Source: Paenibacillus pectinilyticus (GTDB taxonomy: Bacteria > Bacillota > Bacilli > Paenibacillales > NBRC-103111). From it: a DNA stretch of 64,000 nucleotides. Both the position numbers and the translations under genes were made by a program. Below, piece after piece: positions 1 through 8,922 of this stretch (positions are counted from its first letter, which is position 1; every line of letters begins with the position of its first letter). The DNA lies in the NCBI RefSeq assembly GCF_001700435.1, contig NZ_LYPC01000028.1, positions 320,288 through 384,287 of the forward strand, read 5' to 3'. The notes beneath the pieces were generated by a model that was not told the origin of the DNA, ran no database searches, and saw only the letters and a list, made by a program, of their open reading frames with translations.

Positions 1-44
1 TTTTGACGGTAATAACTACGACAATGATTGAGGAGGAATACAAT

Positions 45-989
45 TTGAATCTTGAACCATTGATTCCTTTTGAGCCCGTAAGTACAGACGAGCTTCCTAA
101 AGGTGATCATTTCATTAGCCAAATCAAATGGGATGGCGTGAGAATGTTACTATATTTTGACGGGAGTACAACTAAACTATTCAATCGAAGAAGTAACGAG
201 CGAACATTGCAATATCCTGAACTCACGCAAACCAAGGATTTCTGTTCAGCTCGATCTGTCATTTTGGATGGCGAAATCATTGCACTTTCGCAAGGCAAGC
301 CTTCTTTTTACGAAATTATGAGACGTGACAGCGCTAGAAAATCAACTACAATTGCCAACGCGGCGCGGCAAGTTCTTATCACTTATATGGTATTTGATGT
401 CCTGTACTGCGATGGAACTTGGGTGACTCATCTAAGTCTTAAAGAGCGACAAGCTGCGCTAGATAAAATCATTCAGCCCAATCAACACGTACAACTGGTT
501 ACAAGTCACAACGATATGGAGGCGCTGTATAACGTTGTGGCGGAGCATGATTTAGAAGGTATTGTGATAAAAGACCTAAACAGTACCTACCTAATCAATG
601 GAAAAGATAAGCGTTGGCTTAAAAAGAAAATGTTCAAAGACCTTTTCGCAGTTGTCAGCGGTGTTACTTACAGAGATAAAATGGTTAATTCACTTTTTTT
701 AGGTTTATACGATGATCAGAACCAGTTATGGTACATCGGAAATGCAGGAACAGGCAAGCTTACCGTTCATGACTGGCGGATGATCACGGAGCAAGTTCAA
801 CATTTAATAATGCGTGAACGCCCTTTTATTAACCAGACGGATCGAGAGAAAGAGGCGGTATGGATTCAACCCCAAATAGTTGTTAAGGTCACTTTTTTAG
901 AGTGGACCCCCAACAGAACCTTAAGGCATCCTAGTATTCAAGCATTTGTAACGAGGAATGTGAAGGAATGCAACTTTGGTCAGAATTAG
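45..989 (+). CDS. ligD: ATP-dependent DNA ligase (NHEJ LigD-type ligase domain)
   Basis: Seals DNA nicks and breaks using ATP; this family works with Ku in bacterial non-homologous end joining, often in spores. Motif I is IKWDGVR, with the adenylated lysine at about residue 28; motif IV is EGIVIKD and motif V is WLKKK. A C-terminal OB-fold region follows, so the protein holds only the nucleotidyltransferase and OB domains, without fused polymerase or nuclease. The reading frame is open back to a TTG at position 3, but I choose TTG at 45 because AGGAGG at 31-36 lies 8 nt upstream of it; this gives 314 residues. A stand-alone LigD polymerase domain lies 7 kb downstream on the same strand (8005). 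No Ku gene is visible; it could lie just upstream of the window. The family call is firm, the start probable. Confidence 0.9.
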   Translation: MNLEPLIPFEPVSTDELPKGDHFISQIKWDGVRMLLYFDGSTTKLFNRRSNERTLQYPELTQTKDFCSARSVILDGEIIALSQGKPSFYEIMRRDSARKSTTIANAARQVLITYMVFDVLYCDGTWVTHLSLKERQAALDKIIQPNQHVQLVTSHNDMEALYNVVAEHDLEGIVIKDLNSTYLINGKDKRWLKKKMFKDLFAVVSGVTYRDKMVNSLFLGLYDDQNQLWYIGNAGTGKLTVHDWRMITEQVQHLIMRERPFINQTDREKEAVWIQPQIVVKVTFLEWTPNRTLRHPSIQAFVTRNVKECNFGQN

Positions 990-1071
990 GTTGGAACTAC
1001 TTAAATTATTTGAAATAAAATTTCAATAAGAAATATTAATTTAAAATTAAGTTACAAATTTCGAAGGAATC

Positions 1072-1088
1072 TGTCGAAGCGCGTCGAA
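1072..1088 (+). promoter_or_regulatory. Two tandem Spo0A-box-like heptamers
   Basis: TGTCGAA at 1072-1078 and CGTCGAA at 1082-1088 lie 10 bp apart in the same orientation, about 75-90 bp upstream of the chemotaxis receptor start. The 0A-box consensus is TGNCGAA, and tandem boxes about one helical turn apart are known at Spo0A-activated promoters. No convincing -10 hexamer follows, so function is an inference from the motif alone. Confidence 0.3.
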
Positions 1089-1162
1089 TCATTAACCAAC
1101 TAATTACGTATGTCTTTTTTTTCCACAGAGTTGGGAGGCATGCCAATAGAAACTAATGGTGG

Positions 1163-3226
1163 GTGAGCGACTTGAAAGATGTCCTAAAGAATGCTATTTC
1201 TTCAATCAAACAGCTTGAAAATCCGGCGAAATCGGTAGGGATGAAGCTGTTCCTGATGTTTTTCGCCAGCATCTTATTTTTCGTCATGGTTGTCGGTGCC
1301 ATTTCTTACTTCGTCTCGAAAGACGTGATTAAGAACAACATGGCTGACTCCAGTCTACAAACAGTAACGCAAGCGGGGCAAAAGCTAGATTTCCTCTATC
1401 AAACTTTTGAAGATTTGACCCTGCAAGTGATGTACAACGATGATTTGCAGAAGCTATTGGAGAAAATGTCCAAACTAGATCCTCTATCGTACAATGCAGC
1501 TGATACTAGTCATCAACTGACGGAAAAATTGAACTTCGTCGCTTTTTCCAACAAAGTCATCAAAACACTTCGCATTTACAGTTCGGATGGCAAACTCCTA
1601 GTCGGGACAGGCGGTGGCGGTTATGAATCCGATGCGAGTGTTAGTGATACCGCTTGGTTCAAGCAGATTAATGAGGCAGGCGGTAAAGCGGCTTGGCTCG
1701 ACAGTAAATTGAAAGGATATTCGAGCGATTCCACCAGCACCTTCGGGATTGGACGCATCATTAGCAACGCGACTTCCGCCGTACTGGTTGTGGAGTTTAG
1801 CACGGATATTTTGAAAACCGAATTAGGAAGAATGACGCTGGGCGAGAACAGCTCTGTTGTCATTACGAACAGCAGCAACATAAACATCGCGACACCTGAT
1901 ATGACTGAATTAGAAAAAACGGCTAACATCCAACTGACGAAAGAACAGCTTGAAGAGGACCAAAATTCGTTTACGACGAAGGATGATCATCTAGTTGCCT
2001 ATTATAGATCGCCAGTTTCTGGCTGGAATCTGATCGGAGACGTTCCAGTAAGCTCTATGGTCAAAAAGGCTAAGAAGATTTTCAACTATACGCTGATCGT
2101 TGCTTTTTTCGCGGCTATTGCAGCTCTTCTGATTGGTCTATTCGTTGTCCGCATGATCGGAAGACCACTGATCAACTTGCGTAACCTGATGCAGCAAGGG
2201 GCTATGGGCAAGCTGACCGTTCGCGCGAATTACACAACCCAAGATGAAATCGGTCAATTAGGCACTAGCTTCGATATCATGATGGAGAAAATCACAGGTT
2301 TAGTTCAACAAACTAGCGCTTCTGCTCAGCAAGTATTCGAAACGGCGGCCGAACTAACGAATTCCTCTAAGACAACCGCAAATGCTGCCCGAGAAATTGC
2401 TCTCGCTACCGAAGAAATTTCAGGAGGTGCCGCCGGTTTGGCCACAGAATCAGAGCGCGGCAATGAGCTGACGCAGCATATTGGCCAGCAAATGAAAAAC
2501 GTCATTGCGGCGAACTTCGAAATGGGCACAGCGGCAACGGATGTGCAAAGTTCTAGTGAACTCGGCACGAAATACATGGCTGAACTTATTGATAAAACGA
2601 GTCTGACAGAAGAAATGATCCGCTCCATGGTGAATAAGGTCGATAATTTAAAAGACAGCACAAGATCAATCCGCCAAATTCTCGATGTACTGAACAATAT
2701 GACGAAGCAGACGAACATCTTATCGTTAAATGCAACCATCGAAGCCGCACGTGCGGGCGCAGCGGGTAAAGGATTCATGGTCGTGGCTGATGAAATTCGC
2801 AAACTTGCGGATCAATCGAAACAGTCCATCTATGTGGTCGGCCAAATTACAGAAAAAATTCAAATTGAAATCAACGAGACAGTGAAAGTGCTGTCTACGG
2901 CAACACCGATTTTCAAGCAACAAATTCAAGCGGTGAAAGAAGCGGATACCATTTTCCAACAAGTCACGGCGCACATGGGCGGCTTTATTGTTCAGCTCAG
3001 CACGGTCAGCGACTCCATTAGTACGCTCGAGCAGTCGCAAGAAGTACTATCTGATGCCATGATGAACGTCAGCGCAGTTGCTGAAGAGTCACTTGCCACC
3101 TCCCAAGAGGTAGCTTCCTTGAGCACAGAACAGCTCAGCATTAGCAATGGCTTGGTCAGACTATCGGAACAGCTTGACCAACTGTCCAATTCACTTAACG
3201 AGACATTGTCTAAATTCGAGGTTTAA
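1163..3226 (+). CDS. Methyl-accepting chemotaxis protein
   Basis: Membrane chemoreceptor that signals ligand binding to CheA/CheW. A short cytoplasmic N-terminus is followed by a membrane segment at about residues 27-52 and an extracellular sensor of about 250 residues, of a size and pattern like a dCache domain. A second membrane segment lies at about 309-334, followed by a HAMP domain and a long helical signalling domain. The signalling tip is recognisable as [15 protein letters not shown] followed by [16 protein letters not shown], close to the family consensus. The length (687 residues) is normal for this class. The start is uncertain: GTG at 1163 and TTG at 1172 are both possible, with only a weak GGTGGG-type binding site. 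A strong terminator follows, so the gene is probably monocistronic. The ligand cannot be told from sequence. Confidence 0.93.
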   Translation: MSDLKDVLKNAISSIKQLENPAKSVGMKLFLMFFASILFFVMVVGAISYFVSKDVIKNNMADSSLQTVTQAGQKLDFLYQTFEDLTLQVMYNDDLQKLLEKMSKLDPLSYNAADTSHQLTEKLNFVAFSNKVIKTLRIYSSDGKLLVGTGGGGYESDASVSDTAWFKQINEAGGKAAWLDSKLKGYSSDSTSTFGIGRIISNATSAVLVVEFSTDILKTELGRMTLGENSSVVITNSSNINIATPDMTELEKTANIQLTKEQLEEDQNSFTTKDDHLVAYYRSPVSGWNLIGDVPVSSMVKKAKKIFNYTLIVAFFAAIAALLIGLFVVRMIGRPLINLRNLMQQGAMGKLTVRANYTTQDEIGQLGTSFDIMMEKITGLVQQTSASAQQVFETAAELTNSSKTTANAAREIALATEEISGGAAGLATESERGNELTQHIGQQMKNVIAANFEMGTAATDVQSSSELGTKYMAELIDKTSLTEEMIRSMVNKVDNLKDSTRSIRQILDVLNNMTKQTNILSLNATIEAARAGAAGKGFMVVADEIRKLADQSKQSIYVVGQITEKIQIEINETVKVLSTATPIFKQQIQAVKEADTIFQQVTAHMGGFIVQLSTVSDSISTLEQSQEVLSDAMMNVSAVAEESLATSQEVASLSTEQLSISNGLVRLSEQLDQLSNSLNETLSKFEV

Positions 3227-3240
3227 GCTTCATCGTATGC

Positions 3241-3282
3241 AAAACGGCTCTATTCGCCTTGTTGGCGAAAGAGCCGTTTTTT
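3241..3282 (+). terminator. Rho-independent terminator after the chemoreceptor
   Basis: AAAACGGCTCT pairs with the later GAGCCGTTTT, and inside it TTCGCC pairs with GGCGAA with one bulged A. The stem ends in six T residues. It lies 15 bp after the chemoreceptor stop codon. Confidence 0.9.
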
Positions 3283-3400
3283 GTCATTCCTACTTGAGAA
3301 ACCGAACGAATCCTCCAGCCAAAAAATTAGTATATACAGCGCTCCATAATTTTGAGATATTTACATCATTGTTTATTTAACTATCTACCTGGGGGCACTT

Positions 3401-4693
3401 ATGATTGTTCTTGCCATTCTCATCTTTTTACTTACGATTACCTTTGTCATTTGGCAGCCGAAAGGCTTGAGTATTGGTTGGTCTGCATCGGCAGGGGCCG
3501 TGCTTGCCCTTATTTTCCAAGTCGTTTCCCTGCATGATGTCGCCACGGTTACGGGCATCGTGTGGAATGCAACGCTCGCTTTTGTCGGCATTATCCTCAT
3601 CTCCATTATTCTGGATGGGATTGGATTTTTCGAATGGTCCGCGCTTCATATGGCACGACTTGCCAAAGGCAATGGCAAGCTCATGTTTGTCTATGTCATC
3701 CTGTTAGGCGCCGCAGTTTCGGCTTTTTTCGCGAATGATGGCGCAGCATTAATCCTAACGCCAATCGTGCTCGCAATGGTCAGAGCTATGAAGCTACCGG
3801 ACCACACCATTCTCCCGTTCATTATGGCGAGCGGATTTATCGCGGATACCACCTCGCTTCCTTTTGTCATCAGCAACTTGGTCAATATTTTATCAGCTGA
3901 TTTCTTCGGCATTGATTTTGTGACATATGCAAGCCGAATGTTCGTGACGAGTTTATTCTCGTTAGGCGCAAGCTTGCTCGTTCTTTATCTTTTTTACCGT
4001 AAACAAATTCCTAAGAGCTATGATATCGCTGAGCTAAGACGACCATCCGATGCGATTAAGGATAAGAAGCTGTTCCGCATCTCCTGGTGGATCCTTGGCC
4101 TTCTGCTTATTGCCTATATGTGTAGTGGGTTTATTCGGATTCCTGTTTCCCTGCTCGTTGGAGCTGCCGCTCTCGGCTTTGTACTCATAGCTCGCTCGAG
4201 CGCCGCGATGGATACGAAGAAGATTCTGAAAGAAGCGCCATGGGCTGTTGTCGTTTTCTCCATTGGCATGTACGTGGTTGTCTACGGATTGAAAAATGCA
4301 GGTCTTACGGATGCGCTCGGTGATCTCATTGACCTGATTTCGGGCAAAGGCTTGCTGGCTGCCACTGTCGGAATGGGATTCTTAGCGGCGATCCTGTCTT
4401 CGATTATGAACAACTTACCAACCGTGTTGATCGACTCCCTTGCCATTCAAGGTACACAAACAGAGGGCATCCTGAGAGAGGCCCTTATTTATGCCAATGT
4501 CATTGGGACCGATTTAGGTCCGAAAATGACTCCTATCGGTTCACTAGCTACCTTGATCTGGCTTCATGTGCTCGCCAAAAAAGGCGTGAAAATCACATGG
4601 GGCGGCTACATGAAAGCAGGGGTCATCTTGACAATTCCCACCCTGCTTATCACATTAGTTGGCTTGTATCTATGGCTGCACGTGGTCGCCTGA
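3401..4693 (+). CDS. arsB: ArsB/NhaD-superfamily transporter, probable arsenite efflux protein
   Basis: Integral membrane protein of 430 residues with about 11-12 hydrophobic segments, the usual ArsB length. Family-like sections include the [18 protein letters not shown] segment, the [20 protein letters not shown] segment and the late [12 protein letters not shown] and [15 protein letters not shown] segments, which match the two pseudo-repeats of ArsB permeases. The ATG at 3401 follows GGGGG at a good distance. No arsR, arsC or arsA lies beside it, so the arsenite role rests on family similarity; a related anion or Na+/H+ antiport role is possible. It converges on the anti-sigma gene with only about 30 bp between them and no clear terminator. 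Confidence 0.8.
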   Translation: MIVLAILIFLLTITFVIWQPKGLSIGWSASAGAVLALIFQVVSLHDVATVTGIVWNATLAFVGIILISIILDGIGFFEWSALHMARLAKGNGKLMFVYVILLGAAVSAFFANDGAALILTPIVLAMVRAMKLPDHTILPFIMASGFIADTTSLPFVISNLVNILSADFFGIDFVTYASRMFVTSLFSLGASLLVLYLFYRKQIPKSYDIAELRRPSDAIKDKKLFRISWWILGLLLIAYMCSGFIRIPVSLLVGAAALGFVLIARSSAAMDTKKILKEAPWAVVVFSIGMYVVVYGLKNAGLTDALGDLIDLISGKGLLAATVGMGFLAAILSSIMNNLPTVLIDSLAIQGTQTEGILREALIYANVIGTDLGPKMTPIGSLATLIWLHVLAKKGVKITWGGYMKAGVILTIPTLLITLVGLYLWLHVVA

Positions 4694-4722
4694 TCAGTCA
4701 GACCGCTTACCTCCTGCTTACA

Positions 4723-5448
4723 TCAAGTACCTAATATCTTTTTACCACGCGGCGTACTGCCATTCGGATCTGGCTCTAAGGTCACCCCGAAAGAGTCGAT
4801 TTGTACATCCTTGATCTTCGCAGGGATCGTATAGGTCAGGACGCCCGTTCCTTTCTCATCCACGCGTAAAGTTCCACAGTTGTAACGCTTCCCGCTTCGG
4901 TTATACCACACCTGATAGGTCCAATCCCCCTGTGTTTCCTTGAGTCCTTGCAGACTAATCACCACGTTGTGACTATCGCCATTTTGCAGCACATAGGCAG
5001 TGCCTGAGGCGGTTGGCATCGTACTTTCAAATGATTTCAACTGAAAGGTATGCATAATTTCGGCTGGTTGATTGAGCGCGATATTCGTAAGGGGACCTGC
5101 AGCTTGCTGATGACTGTTCCACCAGATGCCAACAGCAAATCCTAATACAATAGCAGCTGAGCTGCCGTATAACCAGACGAAAGAACGTTTTTTCTTTGGT
5201 GATATTGCGGGTTCAGGGGTAAGCGCTTGGATACTCTGCATAACCTGCCCTTTCAAATCCGCGGGTACTTCCATTTCATCCATGTCAAAAGGCAGCGCCT
5301 CCCAAACATTCTGCAGCTCCGTTAACTCCTCGCGGCACGTGACACAAGTTCGCAGATGCCGTTCGAAAGCAGCGCGTTCCCAAGCCGTGCAGTCGCCAGT
5401 CAAATAGTTGACCAAATAACTGCAATCTACCATTTCCCGTTCTTCCAT
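4723..5448 (-). CDS. Anti-sigma factor, zinc-finger and RskA-like
   Basis: Membrane-bound regulator that would hold the ECF sigma factor encoded just upstream. The N-terminal 45 residues carry the zinc-binding pattern of anti-sigma domains, with HLRTCVTC giving H-x3-C-x2-C. One membrane segment lies at about residues 90-110, followed by an extracytoplasmic RskA-type beta domain of about 130 residues. It starts 4 nt after the sigma factor stop, so the two are almost certainly cotranscribed and translationally coupled. The downstream secreted PF03640-type protein is a plausible regulatory target because such genes often neighbour SigK/RskA-like pairs; that link is inferred. Confidence 0.9.
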   Translation of the reverse strand: MEEREMVDCSYLVNYLTGDCTAWERAAFERHLRTCVTCREELTELQNVWEALPFDMDEMEVPADLKGQVMQSIQALTPEPAISPKKKRSFVWLYGSSAAIVLGFAVGIWWNSHQQAAGPLTNIALNQPAEIMHTFQLKSFESTMPTASGTAYVLQNGDSHNVVISLQGLKETQGDWTYQVWYNRSGKRYNCGTLRVDEKGTGVLTYTIPAKIKDVQIDSFGVTLEPDPNGSTPRGKKILGT

Positions 5449-5452
5449 AACG

Positions 5453-6019
5453 TCATCCCTCCCTCAGTGATGTCAAATGCTTACGTAGTAATTTCAAGCC
5501 TTGATGCAGCCGGCTCTTAATCGTGCCAATCGGTTCATTCGTTTGCGTAGCAATTTCACTCAATGAATAGCCCTGCCAATACATCAGATCAATCAATTGA
5601 ACCTGACTTTCAGACAAATGGACATATGCTCCTTGAATCTGCTCCCCGATCCATTTCCGCGACACCACGGTTTCCGGATCTTCATCCTTGGCAACGAACG
5701 ACCGCTCCCATTCCTTGGGCTCAAAATGGATATCTTGGTCAACCTTGCGTTTCTTCCGCAGGCAATCAATCGTAATATTACGTGTTATGGTAATGATCCA
5801 GTTGACGAAGGCGCCCTTACTCGCATCGTAGCCCTTCTCCGTCGTCCACAAGCGTGTGAATACAAGCTGTACAATCTCTCTAGCTGCTTGTTCTTCCTTG
5901 GTGGATTTCAATGCAAAAGAGTAAACAAGCTTCGCATAGCGGTCGTATAGCTCCTCTAAAGCTGGATGATGCTTACTCATGACCAGCTTCATGAGTTCCC
6001 CATCTGTTCGATTTCGCAT
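5453..6019 (-). CDS. ECF-family RNA polymerase sigma factor
   Basis: Alternative sigma factor of 188 residues, the standard ECF size. Region 2 is seen around LYDRYAKLVYSFAL to WIITITRNITIDCLRKKR, and region 4 around LMYWQGYSLSEIATQTN with the recognition helix at GTIKSRLHQGLKLLRKHL. The ATG at 6019 is preceded by a GGGGTG-type binding site. It is first in a two-gene operon with its anti-sigma factor. Its architecture resembles the SigK group paired with RskA-type anti-sigma factors. Target promoters could not be established from the window. Confidence 0.93.
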   Translation of the reverse strand: MRNRTDGELMKLVMSKHHPALEELYDRYAKLVYSFALKSTKEEQAAREIVQLVFTRLWTTEKGYDASKGAFVNWIITITRNITIDCLRKKRKVDQDIHFEPKEWERSFVAKDEDPETVVSRKWIGEQIQGAYVHLSESQVQLIDLMYWQGYSLSEIATQTNEPIGTIKSRLHQGLKLLRKHLTSLREG

Positions 6020-6102
6020 AGTGCAAATACACCCCGAGTCGACATGACTTATATTATGATTCTACCTTATCCTCAGCTGGAAGACTTGGCAATAGTTTGT
6101 GA

Positions 6103-6147
6103 CAAAAAAGCACTCCAACCCGCCTGAACACCAGCATGTTGGAGCAC
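6103..6147 (-). terminator. Rho-independent terminator after the triple-repeat secreted protein
   Basis: On the minus strand GTGCTCCAAC pairs, with two G-U pairs, with GTTGGAGTGC across an 18-nt loop and is followed by TTTTTTG. It lies about 20 bp beyond the stop of the minus-strand gene at 6168-7850 and upstream of the sigma factor, separating the two units. Confidence 0.8.
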
Positions 6148-6167
6148 CCTGTAACTCTGAATCATCG

Positions 6168-7850
6168 TTATCTGGCTTGCGTTTGCGCTGGGTCGAGAAC
6201 GAACCACACTTTCCCTACATTCTGACCCGTGGTATCCCCTGGATGATGGTCCTTAACCCAATAATAAAGCGGCCAGCCTTTATACGTGCTTTGCATCGTG
6301 CCATCCTTCCGTGTCAACACGCCGAAATCGCTGGCTTGGAGATCTGAAGAAACCGTCAGATTCGCATCGTAGAAGATCGGCCAATTGGCGAGACAAGAAC
6401 CTACACAGGAATTCGGATCCCCCTTATCCTTCGTAAACAAGTACAGCGTCATTCCATTGGCATCCACGAGATACGTGCCTAACGAATCAGACTTGCTTGT
6501 TTTCACTGCTGTGTTAGTGGCTTTGGTCCCCGCGAAAGTCGCTGGATCTACGACATACCAGACATGACCTACATCCTGACCTAACGTATCGCCCATTTTC
6601 TTATCATTCACCCAGTAATACAGTGGGAAACCTTTATAGGTAGTCTGCATACGGCCATCGGAACGAACCAGCGTGCCGAAGTCGGCTGAATTAACGCCTG
6701 CTGGTGCCTCAATCGTTGGCGCATAGAATACCGGCCATTTCTCTAAACATGCCCCGGAACAGTTACTGACACCTTTCGTATCCTTATCGAAATAGTAGAG
6801 CGCCATCCCGTTTGCATCCGTCAAATAATTGCCAAGGTCGGTTTTCGTGCCTAGAGCCACACCGCCGTTTGCAGGTTTGATAACGAACCACGCTTTGCCA
6901 ACGTTATTCCCCAGCACATCGCCAGCTTTCACATCCTTGATGAAGGTATACAATGGCCATCCTTTATAGGTAAGTTGATCTTTGCCATCTGCACGCGTGA
7001 TAACGCTGAAATCGGTCGCATGGAAATCAGCAGGAACGGTGAAATTATTCGCATTGTAGATCGGCCAGTTAGCCAGACATTGTCCCACACAAGCGTTAGG
7101 ATCCGCAACATCCTTCGAAAAATAGTACAACGTCATCCCCTTGTCGTTACTGAGATAGCTGCCCACTGCATCGCTTTGCTTGATAGTCAGCGTTGGTTTA
7201 GCAAGCTCATCAAGCTTCGCTGTATCGAGCTTTCCTTTGGCTGCCAGATCCGCAGCTAGTGTGCCTGTCATCCCTTTCATTGGCACTTTTAACGCTTCAA
7301 GTGTAGCCGTTGCCATATGTAAGTTTTTGAAATCTTTCACCGATGCCAACTGGGATAACCCATGCTTCGCAGCAAAATCGAACACATCTGCATATGCAAA
7401 ATCAACACCTTGGCTGTAGCCTAACGATTCCAGCATCACTTTATACACCTGCTGCGCCGTCACGCTTCCGAGTGGATTAAACATGTGCTCTGCTGTTCCT
7501 TGCCACCCCAGCTCAGGGTGCATGCTCAAGTAACCGAGCATCGCTTGATTCGCTGTTGATACACCGCTTACATCTTTGAAGCTGGACGTCCCCTTGTACG
7601 CTAATGCTTCCGCCTCAAGACCATGCAACCGCAGTGACATCACAGCAGCTTGCAGCCTCGTTGTTGATTTCTCAAGATAATCTGTTGTCAGTCCACTGCC
7701 CTCTCCTTGCAAAATCCCAAGATCTCCCGCTACATCCGTCTCGCTCTGAACCTTCAGCGGTTCCGCTGCCGCAGCAGAAACGGCCGTCACTCCCAACGCA
7801 ATGCCAAACAACACAATGGAAGATAATCCTATTTTTTTATAATGACTCAT
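6168..7850 (-). CDS. Secreted protein with three PF03640-type 'secreted repeat' modules
   Basis: Exported protein of 560 residues. A signal peptide (MSHYKKIGLSSIVLFGIAL, ending near SAAAAEP) is followed by a helical N-terminal region of about 190 residues. Three tandem copies of a module of about 105 residues start near residues 228, 333 and 450. Each begins with a G-x-YL-x4-GM-x-LY-F pattern, carries a C-x3-C pair (CVGQC, CSGAC, CVGSC) before NWP or KWP, then T-YKG-x-PLY and G-x-x-VG-x-x-W-x-V. These are hallmarks of the COG4315 lipoprotein-type repeat, whose function is unknown; there is no lipobox cysteine here. The CxxxC/WP segments might bind a metal or haem, which is speculation. The start has GGAGG about 10 nt upstream. 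It lies next to the ECF sigma/anti-sigma pair. Confidence 0.85.
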   Translation of the reverse strand: MSHYKKIGLSSIVLFGIALGVTAVSAAAAEPLKVQSETDVAGDLGILQGEGSGLTTDYLEKSTTRLQAAVMSLRLHGLEAEALAYKGTSSFKDVSGVSTANQAMLGYLSMHPELGWQGTAEHMFNPLGSVTAQQVYKVMLESLGYSQGVDFAYADVFDFAAKHGLSQLASVKDFKNLHMATATLEALKVPMKGMTGTLAADLAAKGKLDTAKLDELAKPTLTIKQSDAVGSYLSNDKGMTLYYFSKDVADPNACVGQCLANWPIYNANNFTVPADFHATDFSVITRADGKDQLTYKGWPLYTFIKDVKAGDVLGNNVGKAWFVIKPANGGVALGTKTDLGNYLTDANGMALYYFDKDTKGVSNCSGACLEKWPVFYAPTIEAPAGVNSADFGTLVRSDGRMQTTYKGFPLYYWVNDKKMGDTLGQDVGHVWYVVDPATFAGTKATNTAVKTSKSDSLGTYLVDANGMTLYLFTKDKGDPNSCVGSCLANWPIFYDANLTVSSDLQASDFGVLTRKDGTMQSTYKGWPLYYWVKDHHPGDTTGQNVGKVWFVLDPAQTQAR

Positions 7851-8004
7851 GCCTCATGGCCTCCTTCATGTTTCTATTTAGAGGAAACGTAGGGCAGCTT
7901 CAAGTGGTTTGCTAGGAGAGAAAGCTTTTTTTACAAAGTTTGAGACCCCTCCGGAGAGGCAATACTGAAAAGTACCGATAACAGGCTCAGGAGGAGCGAT
8001 TCCA

Positions 8005-8895
8005 ATGGCGTTCAAAGCAGAGAAAGGCACGCTGCTTGTCGAAGGCAACGAGTTAACGATTACGAATCCGAATAAACCGTTATGGCCCGATCTTGGCATT
8101 ACAAAAGCGGATTATCTTACGAAATTATGCGAGCTCTCTCCCTATCTTTTGCGCTACTGCCGGGATCGCCACTTAACAACGATTCGTTACCCCCACGGGT
8201 ATGCGGACAAATCCTTTTATCAGAAAAATGCCCCCGACCCCGTCCCTAGCTTCGTTAAGCTGGCACCGCTCGATGGCATTCATTATGTGAATCTGGATTC
8301 CTTATCGACGCTGATATGGCTGGGGAATCTGACCTGCCTGGAATTCCATCCATCATTTCACCGCGTTGGCGAAACACTTCCTGCTGAGTGGCTGATCGAT
8401 ATCGATCCTACTTTGGAAGAGGAGCCCCGCATCATGGAAGCGGCACAAATCATCGGCGAAGTTCTGGATTCGTTACGGATTCAGTCCGTTCCGAAGACGT
8501 CCGGCGCGACAGGTGTACAAATTTACGTCCCAATCCAGGTTGGCTACACGTTTGAGGAGCTGCGGAAAGTCGGACACTTCATCGCAACCTATGTCGTTAA
8601 GATGCATCCGAAGCTGTTCACCATCGAGCGTTTCAAGAAAAATCGCGGTGATAAAATATACATTGATTATCTACAGCACTGGTATGGGAAAACACTTTCC
8701 GCACCTTATACCCCGCGCGCCACTAAAGATGCTACAATCTCAACCCCGCTTCTTTGGAAAGAAGTTGCGCTGCGCCCAAGCCCTCGCGAGTTTAATCAGC
8801 TTTCGATTATGGCGCGACTGCGCACATATGGCGATCTGATCGAGCGCGTCGCGCCTCAGAATTTAGATGCCGTTCTCTCTAATTTAAAAGAGTAG
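8005..8895 (+). CDS. ligD: Stand-alone LigD polymerase-domain protein (NHEJ primase-polymerase)
   Basis: Archaeo-eukaryotic primase-type polymerase that fills or extends ends during NHEJ. The family start (lex-x-x-NPNKPLWPDLGITK) and the RYPHGYADKSFYQKNAP segment are clear. The catalytic aspartates are in WLIDIDPT and the later acidic residue is in IYIDYLQH. The nucleotide-binding KTSGATGVQIYVP carries Gln where many LigD polymerases have His (SGSKGLH). At 296 residues this is only the polymerase domain. The ATG at 8005 has AGGAGG at an ideal distance. The matching ligase is a separate gene at 45-989, so the usually fused activities are split here. It is divergent from the triple-repeat secreted protein. 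Confidence 0.9.
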   Translation: MAFKAEKGTLLVEGNELTITNPNKPLWPDLGITKADYLTKLCELSPYLLRYCRDRHLTTIRYPHGYADKSFYQKNAPDPVPSFVKLAPLDGIHYVNLDSLSTLIWLGNLTCLEFHPSFHRVGETLPAEWLIDIDPTLEEEPRIMEAAQIIGEVLDSLRIQSVPKTSGATGVQIYVPIQVGYTFEELRKVGHFIATYVVKMHPKLFTIERFKKNRGDKIYIDYLQHWYGKTLSAPYTPRATKDATISTPLLWKEVALRPSPREFNQLSIMARLRTYGDLIERVAPQNLDAVLSNLKE

Positions 8896-8915
8896 CCCTA
8901 TACAGAGCTACTCTT
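8888..8915. terminator. Possible terminator hairpin between ligD-pol and cls
   Basis: AAGAGTAG, which includes the ligD-pol stop codon, pairs with CTACTCTT across a 12-nt loop. There is only a short T/A-rich tail, so activity is uncertain; the position between convergent genes is right. Confidence 0.4.
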
Positions 8916-8922
8916 ATTCCAT

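Noticed and set aside
1010-1026. TTGAAAT/ATTTCAA inverted repeat after the ligase gene
   Set aside because: Arms of 7 bp in very AT-rich DNA, no T-run and no link to a start; likely chance.
3401-4693. An arsenic resistance operon
   Set aside because: Only the ArsB-family transporter is present; no arsR, arsC or arsA is adjacent, so an operon claim is not supported.
6094-7945. A shared TCWCAAACT-like motif upstream of the ECF sigma gene (6094-6102) and the triple-repeat secreted gene (7937-7945), as a possible ECF promoter
   Set aside because: Only nine bases with one difference, at different distances from the genes and without a common -10; chance is a sufficient explanation.
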